DNA of 64,000 bases from Trinickia dabaoshanensis (GTDB lineage Bacteria > Pseudomonadota > Gammaproteobacteria > Burkholderiales > Burkholderiaceae), in NCBI RefSeq assembly GCF_002879885.1, contig NZ_PNYA01000011.1:124001-188000 (forward strand), in the 5' to 3' direction. The notes beneath the pieces are model-generated. The model saw only the letters and a program-made list of their open reading frames with translations, ran no database searches and was not told the DNA's origin. This document shows positions 8,642-16,602 of the stretch, in pieces (position 1 is the first letter of the stretch; each line of letters begins with the position of its first letter). A program made the translations under genes and the position numbers.

Positions 8642-9745
8642 TTATGCTTTCGAAGATACCGCGGCGTCAGGCTCGGCCGGACGGCCGGCGAGATTTGCGT
8701 GACCGGCGCCTGCGCCGTCGCGCGCTGCTTGCGCGAGCGGATATGCGTTTTCTTCCATCGCTCGCGCCAGGCGTTCGAGGACGCCATTTTTGACCGCATC
8801 ATACCCGCGTTTGATAGCCCACTCAAACGCATAGGCATCGGCGGACCCATGGCTCTTGATCACGAGCCCGCGCAGACCGAGCAGCGCGGCACCGTTGTAT
8901 TGCCGATGATCGACGCGCTTCTTGAACCGCATCAGCACCGGCAACGCCAAGAACGCCATCAGCTTCGTCAGCAGCGAACGCCCGAACTCCTCGCGGATGA
9001 TCTCGGAGAGCATCTGCGCCAATCCTTCCGACGTTTTGAGCGCGACGTTGCCGACGAAACCGTCGCAGACGATGACATCGGCCGTGCCCTTATAGATGTC
9101 GTTGCCTTCGACGTTGCCGCGAAAGTTCAGGGTGCTCGCGCGCAGCAATTCGCCCGCGCGCTTGATCGTGTCGTTGCCCTTGATGACCTCTTCGCCGATG
9201 TTCAGCAAGCCGATCGTGGGACGCTCCTTACCTTCGAGCGCCGACACGAGTGCGTGCCCCATCTCCGCGAACTGCAGCAAGTGCTGCGGCTCGCAATCGA
9301 CGTTCGCGCCGAGGTCGAGCATCATCGTGTAGCCGTGCGAATTCGGCAGCGCCGAGGCGATGGCGGGACGCTCGATACCGGCGAGCGTCTTGAGCACGTA
9401 GCGCGAAACCGCCATCAATGCGCCCGTATTGCCTGCGGAAATGCAAGCCTGCGCCACCTCGTCCTTGACGAGATTGAGCGCCACGCGCATCGACGAATCT
9501 TTTTTCTTGCGCAACGCGACTTCGACGGGATCGTCCATGGCGACGACTTCCGACGCCGGCACGACCGTTAGCGCCGGATTATCGAGCGCCTTGCATTTCT
9601 TCAGTTGAGCACGAATCGGCGCTTCGAGGCCGACGAGCATCAACTGCGCATCGGCGTGTGCGCGAACGAAGCTGACGGCAGCGGGAACGGTCACGGACGG
9701 GCCGTGGTCGCCGCCCATGCAATCTATCGTGAGCTTTATAGTCAT
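8642..9745 (-). CDS. plsX: Phosphate acyltransferase PlsX
   Basis: Makes acyl-phosphate from acyl-ACP for phospholipid synthesis. 367 residues, slightly longer than E. coli PlsX because of an Ala/Gly-rich C-terminal tail ([20 protein letters not shown]). Family signatures include the N-terminal [69 protein letters not shown] and [18 protein letters not shown]. It heads the plsX-fabH-fabD-fabG-acpP-fabF run and is separated from rpmF by a terminator and a gap of 425 bp, so it probably has its own promoter. Confidence 0.96.
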   Translation of the reverse strand: MTIKLTIDCMGGDHGPSVTVPAAVSFVRAHADAQLMLVGLEAPIRAQLKKCKALDNPALTVVPASEVVAMDDPVEVALRKKKDSSMRVALNLVKDEVAQACISAGNTGALMAVSRYVLKTLAGIERPAIASALPNSHGYTMMLDLGANVDCEPQHLLQFAEMGHALVSALEGKERPTIGLLNIGEEVIKGNDTIKRAGELLRASTLNFRGNVEGNDIYKGTADVIVCDGFVGNVALKTSEGLAQMLSEIIREEFGRSLLTKLMAFLALPVLMRFKKRVDHRQYNGAALLGLRGLVIKSHGSADAYAFEWAIKRGYDAVKNGVLERLARAMEENAYPLAQAARDGAGAGHANLAGRPAEPDAAVSSKA

Positions 9746-10061
9746 GGACTGCGACGAATTTCAGGCGCTATGCATGGGACCGCGGCGCGCGCAGACACCT
9801 TGGCCGCGGCCGGCCGCGAAGCATGAGACCAGAGTAAGTGCTCCGCTTGAAGAGGAAGCGAGTGCCGAAGCACGGGCGCTATCCGTTCGCTGAAGCGCTA
9901 ACGCTGATCGACTGCGAAGCATGGGGCCGCAGCGACGGCTCTCATTGGAGTCCAAGTAGGCGCAATAGCGCCGCCTCGGCCCAACAGCCGAATCGTCAAC
10001 TCCGGCTGACCGCAAAGGACGAGACCGCAACGAGCGCTGAAGCGCCGGCTGCGATCGACAC
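9746..10061. other. Gene-free region upstream of plsX
   Basis: No reading frame here has protein-like composition on either strand; those present are rich in Arg/Ser shadows of GC-rich DNA. It must contain the promoter for the plsX-fab operon if that operon is not fed by read-through from rpmF. I looked for -35/-10 pairs on the minus strand: a TTGACG is present, but no acceptable -10 stands 16-18 bp from it. Confidence 0.5.
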
Positions 10062-10090
10062 AAAAAAACGGCAGTTGAATGCCGCCTTTT
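10062..10090 (-). terminator. Rho-independent terminator downstream of rpmF
   Basis: On the minus strand a GGCGGCATTCAACTGCCG hairpin (core stem CGGCA/TGCCG, 6-nt loop) is followed by seven T residues. It lies 81 bp after the rpmF stop and separates rpmF-yceD transcription from plsX. The stem also has four T on its other side, so weak termination on the plus strand is possible. Confidence 0.75.
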
Positions 10091-10170
10091 GTTCGAACCG
10101 GAGCGTTTCACGCGAGTCACTCGCCGCGCAAAAGGGCCGCCAATTAGGCGAACGCCGCGCGCCGACGCGA

Positions 10171-10350
10171 TTAGTCGTTCTTCGTCTTAACGACTTTCTT
10201 GCCGCGATAGTAGCCGTTCGGGCTGATGTGGTGACGCATATGCACTTCACCCGTGCTCGGCTCGACGGCGAGGGGGGTCGTCGTCAGGAAATCGTGCGAG
10301 CGGTGCATGCCGCGCTTCGACGGCGACTTCTTGTTTTGCTGGACTGCCAT
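10171..10350 (-). CDS. rpmF: Ribosomal protein bL32
   Basis: 59-residue component of the large ribosomal subunit. The start is the ATG at 10348-10350 ([20 protein letters not shown]) preceded by AGGAGTTACC; an upstream in-frame codon would add a non-homologous N-terminus. Ends [20 protein letters not shown], the normal bL32 tail. No zinc-binding Cys are present, which is usual for many proteobacterial bL32 proteins. It follows yceD by 100 bp, the widely conserved yceD-rpmF pair. Confidence 0.98.
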   Translation of the reverse strand: MAVQQNKKSPSKRGMHRSHDFLTTTPLAVEPSTGEVHMRHHISPNGYYRGKKVVKTKND

Positions 10351-10450
10351 GGTAACTCCTAAAAATTTTTGGGATTCTAACACAGCCCGATCGGCGTAAC
10401 GCCACTGGCCGAACGGCCGGCGCGCCCCATCGTGCTACTCGTGCAACGGT

Positions 10451-11131
10451 TCAATGCTTCTTGCCGCCCTCATCCTCGCCACCGCCGCGCTTGAGCGCTT
10501 CGAGTGCGGCAAAAGGATTGGGCTTGCCCGCGTCGCCTTCGCCCGCAACCTCGGACGTCGGATCCTCGCTATCGCTTTCGCTTTCGTCTTCGCTCAGATC
10601 GCTCGCGTGCTCACCGGCCGCACCCGAGACGAGGCTCTCGTGCACCTGCGGGCAAACGTCGTGTTTCGGCACGAGCGGCAGCGACAGCAACAGCTCTTCC
10701 TCGATCAGCGCGACGAGATCGAATTGGCGGGAACCCACGATCACTTCGAGCTCGTCTTCGTCGAGCGGAAACTCCTCGGCCTCTTCCTCGCTGGCCACGA
10801 GCCGATACGCCGCCTCGATGTCGAACGACTGCTCGTACGGCGCGAGGCACCGCTGGCATTCGAGCCACGCCGCGCCATGCAGCGCGAGGCGCAAATACGG
10901 CTGCGCCGCCTCGGTGCCGTCGTCTTGCAACTCGGGCTGGGTCGCGCCCTCGGCCTGCCACGTGAACAGCGTGTCGCGATCTGGCGCGTCCGCCGGGACT
11001 TCGTTTAACATGCGCGGCAACTGCGAGACACGCACGGCGCCGGCAGCCTGACGACCGCTGCGCGCAAATTCGAAGACGTCGAACGCGTGCGGATCGATGA
11101 GCCCGCCAGCCTTACCGGAATGTTGGGACAT
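10451..11131 (-). CDS. yceD: YceD/DUF177 family protein
   Basis: 226 residues. Homologues are required for normal 23S rRNA levels in some bacteria and plants (established for the family); the molecular role is not clear. The conserved metal-site-like motif LECQRCLAPYEQ is near residue 97 and EEELLLSLPLVPKHD follows near residue 145. The C-terminal 60 residues are low-complexity and acidic (SDLSEDESESDSEDPTSE), ending GGGEDEGGKKH. ATG is preceded by GAGGAGCG. A strong promoter stands 130 bp upstream, and rpmF follows. Confidence 0.9.
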   Translation of the reverse strand: MSQHSGKAGGLIDPHAFDVFEFARSGRQAAGAVRVSQLPRMLNEVPADAPDRDTLFTWQAEGATQPELQDDGTEAAQPYLRLALHGAAWLECQRCLAPYEQSFDIEAAYRLVASEEEAEEFPLDEDELEVIVGSRQFDLVALIEEELLLSLPLVPKHDVCPQVHESLVSGAAGEHASDLSEDESESDSEDPTSEVAGEGDAGKPNPFAALEALKRGGGEDEGGKKH

Positions 11132-11263
11132 GGTTCGCTCCTCGCTCCGCGCGGCACCGACCCATCGGTACTCGCTTGCAAACTGCTATCTGCTTGACTT
11201 CGTGCCCCACGGCGCCCGCTGGATATCCGATAGACACCGATCGGACACCGTGAAAAGCCGAAG

Positions 11264-11292
11264 AGTATATTTGATTTACCTTTTGCAGTCAA
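11264..11292 (-). promoter_or_regulatory. Sigma-70 promoter for yceD-rpmF
   Basis: On the minus strand TTGACT (11287-11292), exactly 17 bp, then TATACT (11264-11269): 5 of 6 matches to each consensus hexamer at optimal spacing, in an AT-rich patch that stands out from its surroundings. It predicts a leader of about 125 nt before yceD. Confidence 0.8.
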
Positions 11293-11367
11293 TCACTTAA
11301 AGACCAACCCAAGCTGCCGCCGCGTCGCGCCGGCGGCTTGCCCCGAACGCGTTCCGCTCAACGAACC

Positions 11368-11988
11368 ATGCACGATTCCAGCGTCCGGCCGCCCCGGCTG
11401 ATTCTCGCTTCCAGTTCGCCTTACCGACGCGCCCTGCTCGAGCGCCTGCGCATTGCCTTCGACGTATGCGTCCCGGCACTCGACGAAACGCCGCTTGCCG
11501 GAGAGACGCCCTCGCAAACCGCGCTGCGGCTCGCGCAAGCCAAGGCACGCGCCGTGGCGGCGCGCGAGACGGATTCCGGGCCCGTGCTCGTCATCGGCTC
11601 CGATCAAGTCGCCACGTTCGACGGCCTGCAAATCGGCAAGCCGGGCACGCATGAAAAAGCGCTCGAACAACTGCGCATGATGCGCAATCGCGTCGTGCAA
11701 TTTCATAGCGCACTGTGCCTGTTCGACAGCGCTCGCGATACGGCCCGCACCGAAGACGTCGTGACTCGGGTGCGCTTTCGCGACTTGCCCGATGCCGAGC
11801 TCGAGGCCTACCTGCATGCCGAAACGCCCTACGACGTGGCCGGCAGCGCCAAATCCGAGGGTCTCGGCATCGCGCTGCTCGATTCGATCGAATCGAGCGA
11901 TCCCACCGCGCTCGTCGGCCTGCCGTTGATCGCCCTCACCCAGATGCTGCGCGAGGCCGGCTACCCCTTGTTCGCAGGTGCGCGATGA
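11368..11988 (+). CDS. yceF: Maf/YceF nucleoside-triphosphate pyrophosphatase
   Basis: House-cleaning pyrophosphatase; the YceF branch hydrolyses 7-methyl-GTP in E. coli. 206 residues from the ATG at 11368 (MHDSSVRPPRLILASSSPYR). Family motifs: LILASSSPYRRALLERL at the N-terminus, VIGSDQVATFDG (catalytic Asp region, about residue 75), IGKPGTHEKALEQLRMM, and the C-terminal ESSDPTALVGLPLIAL. The neighbourhood (yceD, rpmF, plsX) is the same as for E. coli yceF, which favours that subtype. Its stop overlaps the next start (ATGA). Confidence 0.92.
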   Translation: MHDSSVRPPRLILASSSPYRRALLERLRIAFDVCVPALDETPLAGETPSQTALRLAQAKARAVAARETDSGPVLVIGSDQVATFDGLQIGKPGTHEKALEQLRMMRNRVVQFHSALCLFDSARDTARTEDVVTRVRFRDLPDAELEAYLHAETPYDVAGSAKSEGLGIALLDSIESSDPTALVGLPLIALTQMLREAGYPLFAGAR

Positions 11989-12707
11989 GCGGCGTACTCT
12001 ATTTGATCCCCAATGCGCTCGGCGAAGGCGACGCGGCGGCGCTGGCCACCGTGTTGCCCGCCAGCGTGCTAGCCCGCGCGGCCTCGCTCGGCTACTTCGT
12101 CGGCGAGAACGCCAAAAGCACGCGTGCGTTTCTGAAGCGCGTCGGCGTCGATCGCCCGATCCAAGAAATCGAGATTCGCGAATTGAACGTGAACACGCCG
12201 GCCGCGGAAGTCGAGCGGCTGCTCGCGCCGATTCTGGCGGGCGCCGACGGCGGGCTCGTCTCGGAAGCGGGTTGCCCCGCCGTGGCCGATCCCGGCGCCT
12301 TGCTGGTACGGCGCGCGCACGAGCGCGGCGTCAAGGTCGTGCCGCTCGTGGGCCCGAGCTCGATTCTGCTTGCCCTCATGGCATCGGGGCTCGACGGTCA
12401 ACGCTTCGCGTTTCACGGCTATTTGCCCGTCGATCCCGGCGAACGGGCGAAAACGCTGCGCGAACTCGAGCAACGCTCGCGCAAGGGGCGCGAAACGCAG
12501 ATTTTCATCGAAACGCCCTATCGCAATCGCGCTCTACTCGATGCACTCGTCGCGAGTTGCGCGCCTTCGACGTGGATCACCGTGGCCGTCGACCTGACGC
12601 TCGAATCCGAACGAATTGCGACGAGGACCGCGAGCGATTGGAAAAAGCAGGCCGGCGCGTTCGATATGCACAAACGGCCGGCCATCTTTCTCATGCTTGC
12701 GAATTAA
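11985..12707 (+). CDS. SAM-dependent tetrapyrrole-methylase-fold methyltransferase, compact RsmI-like
   Basis: 240 residues of the tetrapyrrole methylase superfamily to which RsmI (16S rRNA 2'-O-methylation) belongs. Visible motifs are LYLIPNALGEGD at the N-terminus, GLVSEAGCPAVADPGALLV (substrate/SAM loop, about residue 85), VVPLVGPSSILLALMASGL (about 120), and FIETPYRNRALLDAL (about 175). It lacks the extra C-terminal domain of canonical RsmI, which is about 280 residues. It begins within the maf stop codon (ATGA overlap), so translation is probably coupled. Exact RNA substrate unknown. Confidence 0.85.
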   Translation: MSGVLYLIPNALGEGDAAALATVLPASVLARAASLGYFVGENAKSTRAFLKRVGVDRPIQEIEIRELNVNTPAAEVERLLAPILAGADGGLVSEAGCPAVADPGALLVRRAHERGVKVVPLVGPSSILLALMASGLDGQRFAFHGYLPVDPGERAKTLRELEQRSRKGRETQIFIETPYRNRALLDALVASCAPSTWITVAVDLTLESERIATRTASDWKKQAGAFDMHKRPAIFLMLAN

Positions 12708-12749
12708 AGGCGAGGCGGCGGCGCGCCGAGCCGGGCGCCGCCCCGTGAG

Positions 12750-13754
12750 TCAGTGCAGCTTCCAGCCGCCGAGCACCAACGCATGCACCGCGCCCTCGCC
12801 GACGGCAGCGCCGAACTTGCGGGCGATGCGGTCGGAGATGCTTTCTTTTTCGGTGTAATCGACGATTTCCGGCGCCTTGATGACGTCGCGCGCCACGTGA
12901 CCGGTATCGCCGAAGCCGTCGGCAAGACCGAGCTCGACGCTCTTTTGACCGGTCCAGAACAAGCCCGAGAAAATGTCCGGCGTTTCATGCAAGCGCTTGC
13001 CGCGCCCCTGCCGGACGGCGTCGATGAATTGCTGATGAATCTGATCGAGCATAGCCTGCGCGTGCTCGTCCATCGCGGGCGTATCGGGCGAGAACGGATC
13101 GAAGAAGCCCTTGTTGGCGCCCGACGTATGCAGCCGGCGCTGCACACCGAGCTTATCCATGAGCCCCGTGAAGCCGAAGCCGTCCATCAGCACGCCGATC
13201 GAGCCGACGATGCTCGCATGATCCACGTAGATCTTGTCGGCGGCGGCCGCAACGTAGTAGCCGCCGGACGCGCACATATCGCCGACGACCACGTACAGCG
13301 GCTTGGCCGGATACTTCGCGCGCAGCCGGCGGATTTCCGAGTTGATGATGCCCGCTTGGACCGGCGAACCACCTGGACTATTGATATAGAGAATGACGCC
13401 GGCCGTATCGGCATCGGCGAAGGCCCGGCGCAGCGAACGATTGATGTCCTTCGCATTGGCGTTCTTATCGGCGGCGATCTCGCCCTCGAGCGAGACGAGC
13501 GCCGTGTGGCGGCCCGTCGCGACGGGCTTTTCGTGCGATGCGCTAAATATGCCCGCGACGATCAGCAAGAAGACGGCAAGAAACGCGAAACGAAAAAAAA
13601 TCTTCCAGCGCCGCGCCGACCGTTGCTCATTGATCGCGGCCAGCGCGATCCGCTCGAGCGCGGCGCGCTCCCAGTTCGGCTCGCGCGCGGCGTCGCTCGG
13701 CCGGCGCTCCGGCTCCAGGGGGTGCTGCGATTCGGGCGTGTGTTGGTCGGCCAT
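12750..13754 (-). CDS. S49 family signal peptide peptidase (SppA-like)
   Basis: Membrane-anchored serine protease expected to degrade cleaved signal peptides. 334 residues: a cytoplasmic N-terminus of about 45 residues, one membrane segment (IFFRFAFLAVFLLIVAGIFSA, about residues 50-70), then the S49 domain. LYINSPGGSPVQAG and CASGGYYVAAAADKIY (nucleophile Ser) are diagnostic, followed by SIVGSIGVLMDGFGF and the VQRRLHTSGANKGFFDPF stretch that supplies the Lys/substrate region. Length matches the single-domain bacterial SppA form rather than the 600-residue E. coli enzyme. Confidence 0.93.
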   Translation of the reverse strand: MADQHTPESQHPLEPERRPSDAAREPNWERAALERIALAAINEQRSARRWKIFFRFAFLAVFLLIVAGIFSASHEKPVATGRHTALVSLEGEIAADKNANAKDINRSLRRAFADADTAGVILYINSPGGSPVQAGIINSEIRRLRAKYPAKPLYVVVGDMCASGGYYVAAAADKIYVDHASIVGSIGVLMDGFGFTGLMDKLGVQRRLHTSGANKGFFDPFSPDTPAMDEHAQAMLDQIHQQFIDAVRQGRGKRLHETPDIFSGLFWTGQKSVELGLADGFGDTGHVARDVIKAPEIVDYTEKESISDRIARKFGAAVGEGAVHALVLGGWKLH

Positions 13755-13795
13755 GGTTCTCGGTTCTTCGTTCTATTGGAAAAAATCGCGTGACG

Positions 13796-14200
13796 TCACG
13801 ATCGGGCGTCATCCGGGGCGGGCCTCAAGTCGCCGTCGGGCAGCCAGAAGACGGCGCGCCCCTCGGGCGTATCACGCTCCTCGACCTGCACCGGCCTCAG
13901 GCGGGCGCCGCGGCACGGACCGCCGACGCAGCGTCCGGAGTCCGGAGCATAAATCGCGCCATGCGTGGCGCACATCAAGTATAAGCCCGACGATTCGAAG
14001 AACTGCCCCTCGACCCAATCGAGTTCCATCGGCACGTGCGCGCAGCGGTTCAGATAGCCGTAGACACCACCGTCGTAGCGGATGAAAAAGACGACGGCAT
14101 CGCCATCGAGATAGCGAGCCGCGCGGCGCACGCCCGCGCCGCCGTCGACCAGATCGGCCGCAGCGCACACGCGCACGGGCGCCGCATCGCCCGCGCTCAT
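13796..14200 (-). CDS. Rieske [2Fe-2S] domain protein
   Basis: 134 residues from the ATG at 14198-14200, which overlaps the stop of the upstream phosphatase gene (ATGA). A start six codons earlier is possible but less likely. The cluster ligands are complete: CAH near residue 57 and CATH near residue 78 (C-x-H ... C-x2-H), followed by GAIYAPDSGRCVGGPCRGARL. This is the small stand-alone ferredoxin form of Rieske protein, probably an electron carrier. The partner is not evident from its neighbours. Confidence 0.9.
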   Translation of the reverse strand: MSAGDAAPVRVCAAADLVDGGAGVRRAARYLDGDAVVFFIRYDGGVYGYLNRCAHVPMELDWVEGQFFESSGLYLMCATHGAIYAPDSGRCVGGPCRGARLRPVQVEERDTPEGRAVFWLPDGDLRPAPDDARS

Positions 14201-14856
14201 GCGTGCTCCCGCAGCCAATCGCCGAGCGCGCCGACGCTCTCGGCGACGAAACGCGGCTCGAGTTTGACGAGCGCGTCGACCGGATGCGCGCCGTAGGTGA
14301 CCGCCACGCCCGCCGCGCCGGCGTTGGTCGCCATCTGCAGATCGTGCGTGGTATCGCCGATCATGACGGTGCGCGCGAGATCCTGGCCGAGTTCGCGCGT
14401 GAGTTCGTGCAGCATCGCCGGATGCGGCTTCGAAAACGTCTCATCGGCGCAGCGCGTGCCGTCGAAAACGCTCGTGAGCCGCACTTCGTCCAGCGCCCGG
14501 TTCAGTCCGACCCGGCTCTTGCCGGTCGCGACGGCCAGCAGATAGCCTTGCGCCCGCAATTCGTCGAGCAATTCCCGGACACCCGCGAACAATTCCGTGT
14601 GCGCGTCTTTGATCAGGTAATGGAAGCGGTAGCGCTCGGCCAGCCGCGGATAGTCGGCCGGATCGAGCGTCGGCGCCGCGATTTGCAGCGCGTCGCGCAA
14701 ACCGAGGCCGATCACATAGCGCGCGGCGTCGTCGGCGGGCACCGGCAGTCCAAGGTCGCGGCAGGCGGCCTGAATACTGCGCGCGATGTGCGCCGTCGAA
14801 TCCATCAGCGTGCCGTCCCAGTCGAAGACGATGAGGTCAAATTGCTGTCGGGGCAT
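14197..14856 (-). CDS. HAD-superfamily phosphatase, phosphoglycolate-phosphatase-like
   Basis: 219 residues from the ATG at 14854-14856 (MPRQQFDLIVFDWDGTLMDS). HAD motif I is DWDGT (nucleophile and acid Asp), motif II/III includes VATGKSRVGLNRAL (Thr and Lys), and motif IV is MIGDTTHDLQMATNAG. A helical cap follows motif I, as in the Gph-like subfamily. Its first 20 bp overlap the end of rluC, and its stop overlaps the Rieske start, so the three genes form one coupled unit. In Burkholderia-type genomes an rluC-HAD pair is common; substrate specificity is not shown by sequence. Confidence 0.9.
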   Translation of the reverse strand: MPRQQFDLIVFDWDGTLMDSTAHIARSIQAACRDLGLPVPADDAARYVIGLGLRDALQIAAPTLDPADYPRLAERYRFHYLIKDAHTELFAGVRELLDELRAQGYLLAVATGKSRVGLNRALDEVRLTSVFDGTRCADETFSKPHPAMLHELTRELGQDLARTVMIGDTTHDLQMATNAGAAGVAVTYGAHPVDALVKLEPRFVAESVGALGDWLREHA

Positions 14857-15865
14857 CGGGTTGCGTCTCGTTGCGCAGGTCGGTGAGTTGATCGAGGAAA
14901 CGCCGGAGTTCGTCCGGCAACGGAGCGGCAAGCTCCATGGGCTCGCCCGTGATCGGATGCGTCAGACGCAATCGATACGCGTGCAGGAACATCCGCTTCA
15001 GCGAGGGACGCGCGTTCGCCCGCGCCAGCGCCTTGTTCAACGCGAAGTCGCCGTATTTCGCGTCGCCGACGATCGGCAGCCCGAGATGCGCCAAATGGAC
15101 GCGGATCTGGTGAGTCCGCCCCGTCTTCAATTCGGCCTCGAGCAGGGCGTACTCGGGCCAACGCTCGATAAGGTTGAACACCGTGTGCGACGGGGCGCCG
15201 TCCGGCTGCACGCGCACGCGCCGCTCGCCTTCAGGCGTAAGGTACTTGAAAAGCGGTTCCTTGACCGCGCGCCGCCGTCCCCAATCGCTGGCCCACTGCC
15301 CGTGCACGCAGGCGTAATAGCGCTTGTCCATACGGTTTTCGCGAATCTGCTCGTGCAATCCGACGAGCGCCGCGCGCTTTTTCGCCAGTAACAGGACGCC
15401 GGACGTCTCGCGATCGAGGCGGTGCACGAGTTCCAGGAACTTGCCGAGCGGACGCGCCCCGCGCATTTGCTCGATGACCCCGAAGGCGATCCCGCTGCCG
15501 CCGTGGACGGCCACGCCCGCGGGCTTGTTGATCGCCAGCATGTATTCGTCTTCGAACAGGATCTCGAAATTCGCCGGCGGCGGCGCCATCAGCGCTTCAT
15601 CGAACGTGTCGGTTTGCGCGACGCGCACGGGCGGCACGCGGACGACGTCGCCGGGCTCCAGCCGGTACTTGGCATCGACGCGGCGCTTGTTGACCCGCAC
15701 TTCCCCGCTGCGCAAGATCCGGTAGATGTGACTTTTCGGCACACCCTTACAGACGCGCAACAAAAAATTGTCGATGCGCTGCCCGGCGACCGCGTCGTCC
15801 ACCTGTATCATCGAGACCTGGTCGGGTGCGACCGATTTCTGGGATATTTTGCCTAACTCATTCAT
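14837..15865 (-). CDS. rluC: 23S rRNA pseudouridine synthase RluC
   Basis: Makes pseudouridines in 23S rRNA (E. coli RluC: positions 955, 2504, 2580). 342 residues from the ATG at 15863-15865 (MNELGKISQKSVAPDQVSM). It has an N-terminal S4 RNA-binding domain (QRIDNFLLRVCKGVPKSHIY then RILRSGEVRVNKRRVDAKY, about residues 25-70). The synthase domain carries the catalytic Asp in LVHRLDRETSGVLLLAKK (about 155), and GRTHQIRVHLAHLGLPIVGD is the other signature. It is divergent from rne, the conserved arrangement in proteobacteria. Confidence 0.95.
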   Translation of the reverse strand: MNELGKISQKSVAPDQVSMIQVDDAVAGQRIDNFLLRVCKGVPKSHIYRILRSGEVRVNKRRVDAKYRLEPGDVVRVPPVRVAQTDTFDEALMAPPPANFEILFEDEYMLAINKPAGVAVHGGSGIAFGVIEQMRGARPLGKFLELVHRLDRETSGVLLLAKKRAALVGLHEQIRENRMDKRYYACVHGQWASDWGRRRAVKEPLFKYLTPEGERRVRVQPDGAPSHTVFNLIERWPEYALLEAELKTGRTHQIRVHLAHLGLPIVGDAKYGDFALNKALARANARPSLKRMFLHAYRLRLTHPITGEPMELAAPLPDELRRFLDQLTDLRNETQPDAPTAI

Positions 15866-15877
15866 TCTGAATATAAT
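15849..15877 (+). promoter_or_regulatory. Putative sigma-70 promoter of rne
   Basis: TTGCCT (15849-15854), 17 bp, then a perfect TATAAT (15872-15877). The -35 lies inside the first codons of divergent rluC. Transcription from here would give an rne leader of roughly 720 nt. Confidence 0.65.
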
Positions 15878-16602
15878 TTGCCCAGCAATCCGTTGCGTGC
15901 CGCGCATTTTTTCGCGGCTCCTCGCCCGGATTGTGCAGGGAGAAGCAAGAACCTGCTATTTTACTTGCTTGGCTGCACCCAAGGGCCGGTTGCTCGCCCT
16001 GAATCGAGAAGCAACGAGTTGCACGCACGGCATCCATCGCGGCAGGGACGTCGCCCATAGGCGCGTTCGGTCCGGTCGGCGCCGACGGTAACGGAATTTT
16101 GGTAAAAAAGAATTCATCTGGTGAGCCTTGGTTGTCGCGCGCGTGTTTGTCGAGCGAAATCAGGCTCCCGATTGCGAAACCTACGGCGAGCGCCATTATG
16201 CGTTCCGCGTGAAGCGGGACGCACGGCGACGTCAAACATTGGCAAGACACGCCCGCGTGGCGGTCGAGTATGCATCGGGCTTCGCGCCGCCACACGCGGC
16301 GCAGCTTTCCCCGGTCCGGCACGGGCATCGAACGGTGCGCCGGATTGTTGCGAGGATCGCCCGGGCATTCGGCACACGCCCTCGTGTCGCGCCGTTATTT
16401 GAAGCCGTGTTCGCATGCGCCCATGCGGCTCGCAGCCCTCGTCGGCCGAAAGCGAGTCCTCTCAGGCAATTCTCCCCGCCATCGTTCCCGCTCCCGCGTG
16501 CTTGTGAAAACACAATAAGGACGCGGCGCGCCTTACCGTGCGTCGCCGGGCCGGCTTTACGCCGGGCCGGCGCGCATGGCGACGCCGCTCTGGAGCCGTT
16601 CA
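15866..16602 (+). other. rne: Long rne 5' leader / rluC-rne intergenic region
   Basis: 737 bp with no convincing gene. A frame on the minus strand overlapping rluC (15858-16328) has no recognisable protein character and would run through the rne promoter. In E. coli RNase E controls its own mRNA through a 361-nt structured leader. This leader is about twice as long and rich in short GC inverted repeats, so a similar autoregulatory role is plausible but not shown. Confidence 0.5.

Noticed and set aside
9761-10120. A 119-codon minus-strand frame between plsX and rpmF
   Set aside because: Ser/Arg/Ala-rich composition, runs through the rpmF terminator, and has no ribosome site.
15858-16328. A 156-codon minus-strand frame upstream of rluC
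   Set aside because: No protein character, overlaps the rluC start and the rne promoter; treated as leader DNA.
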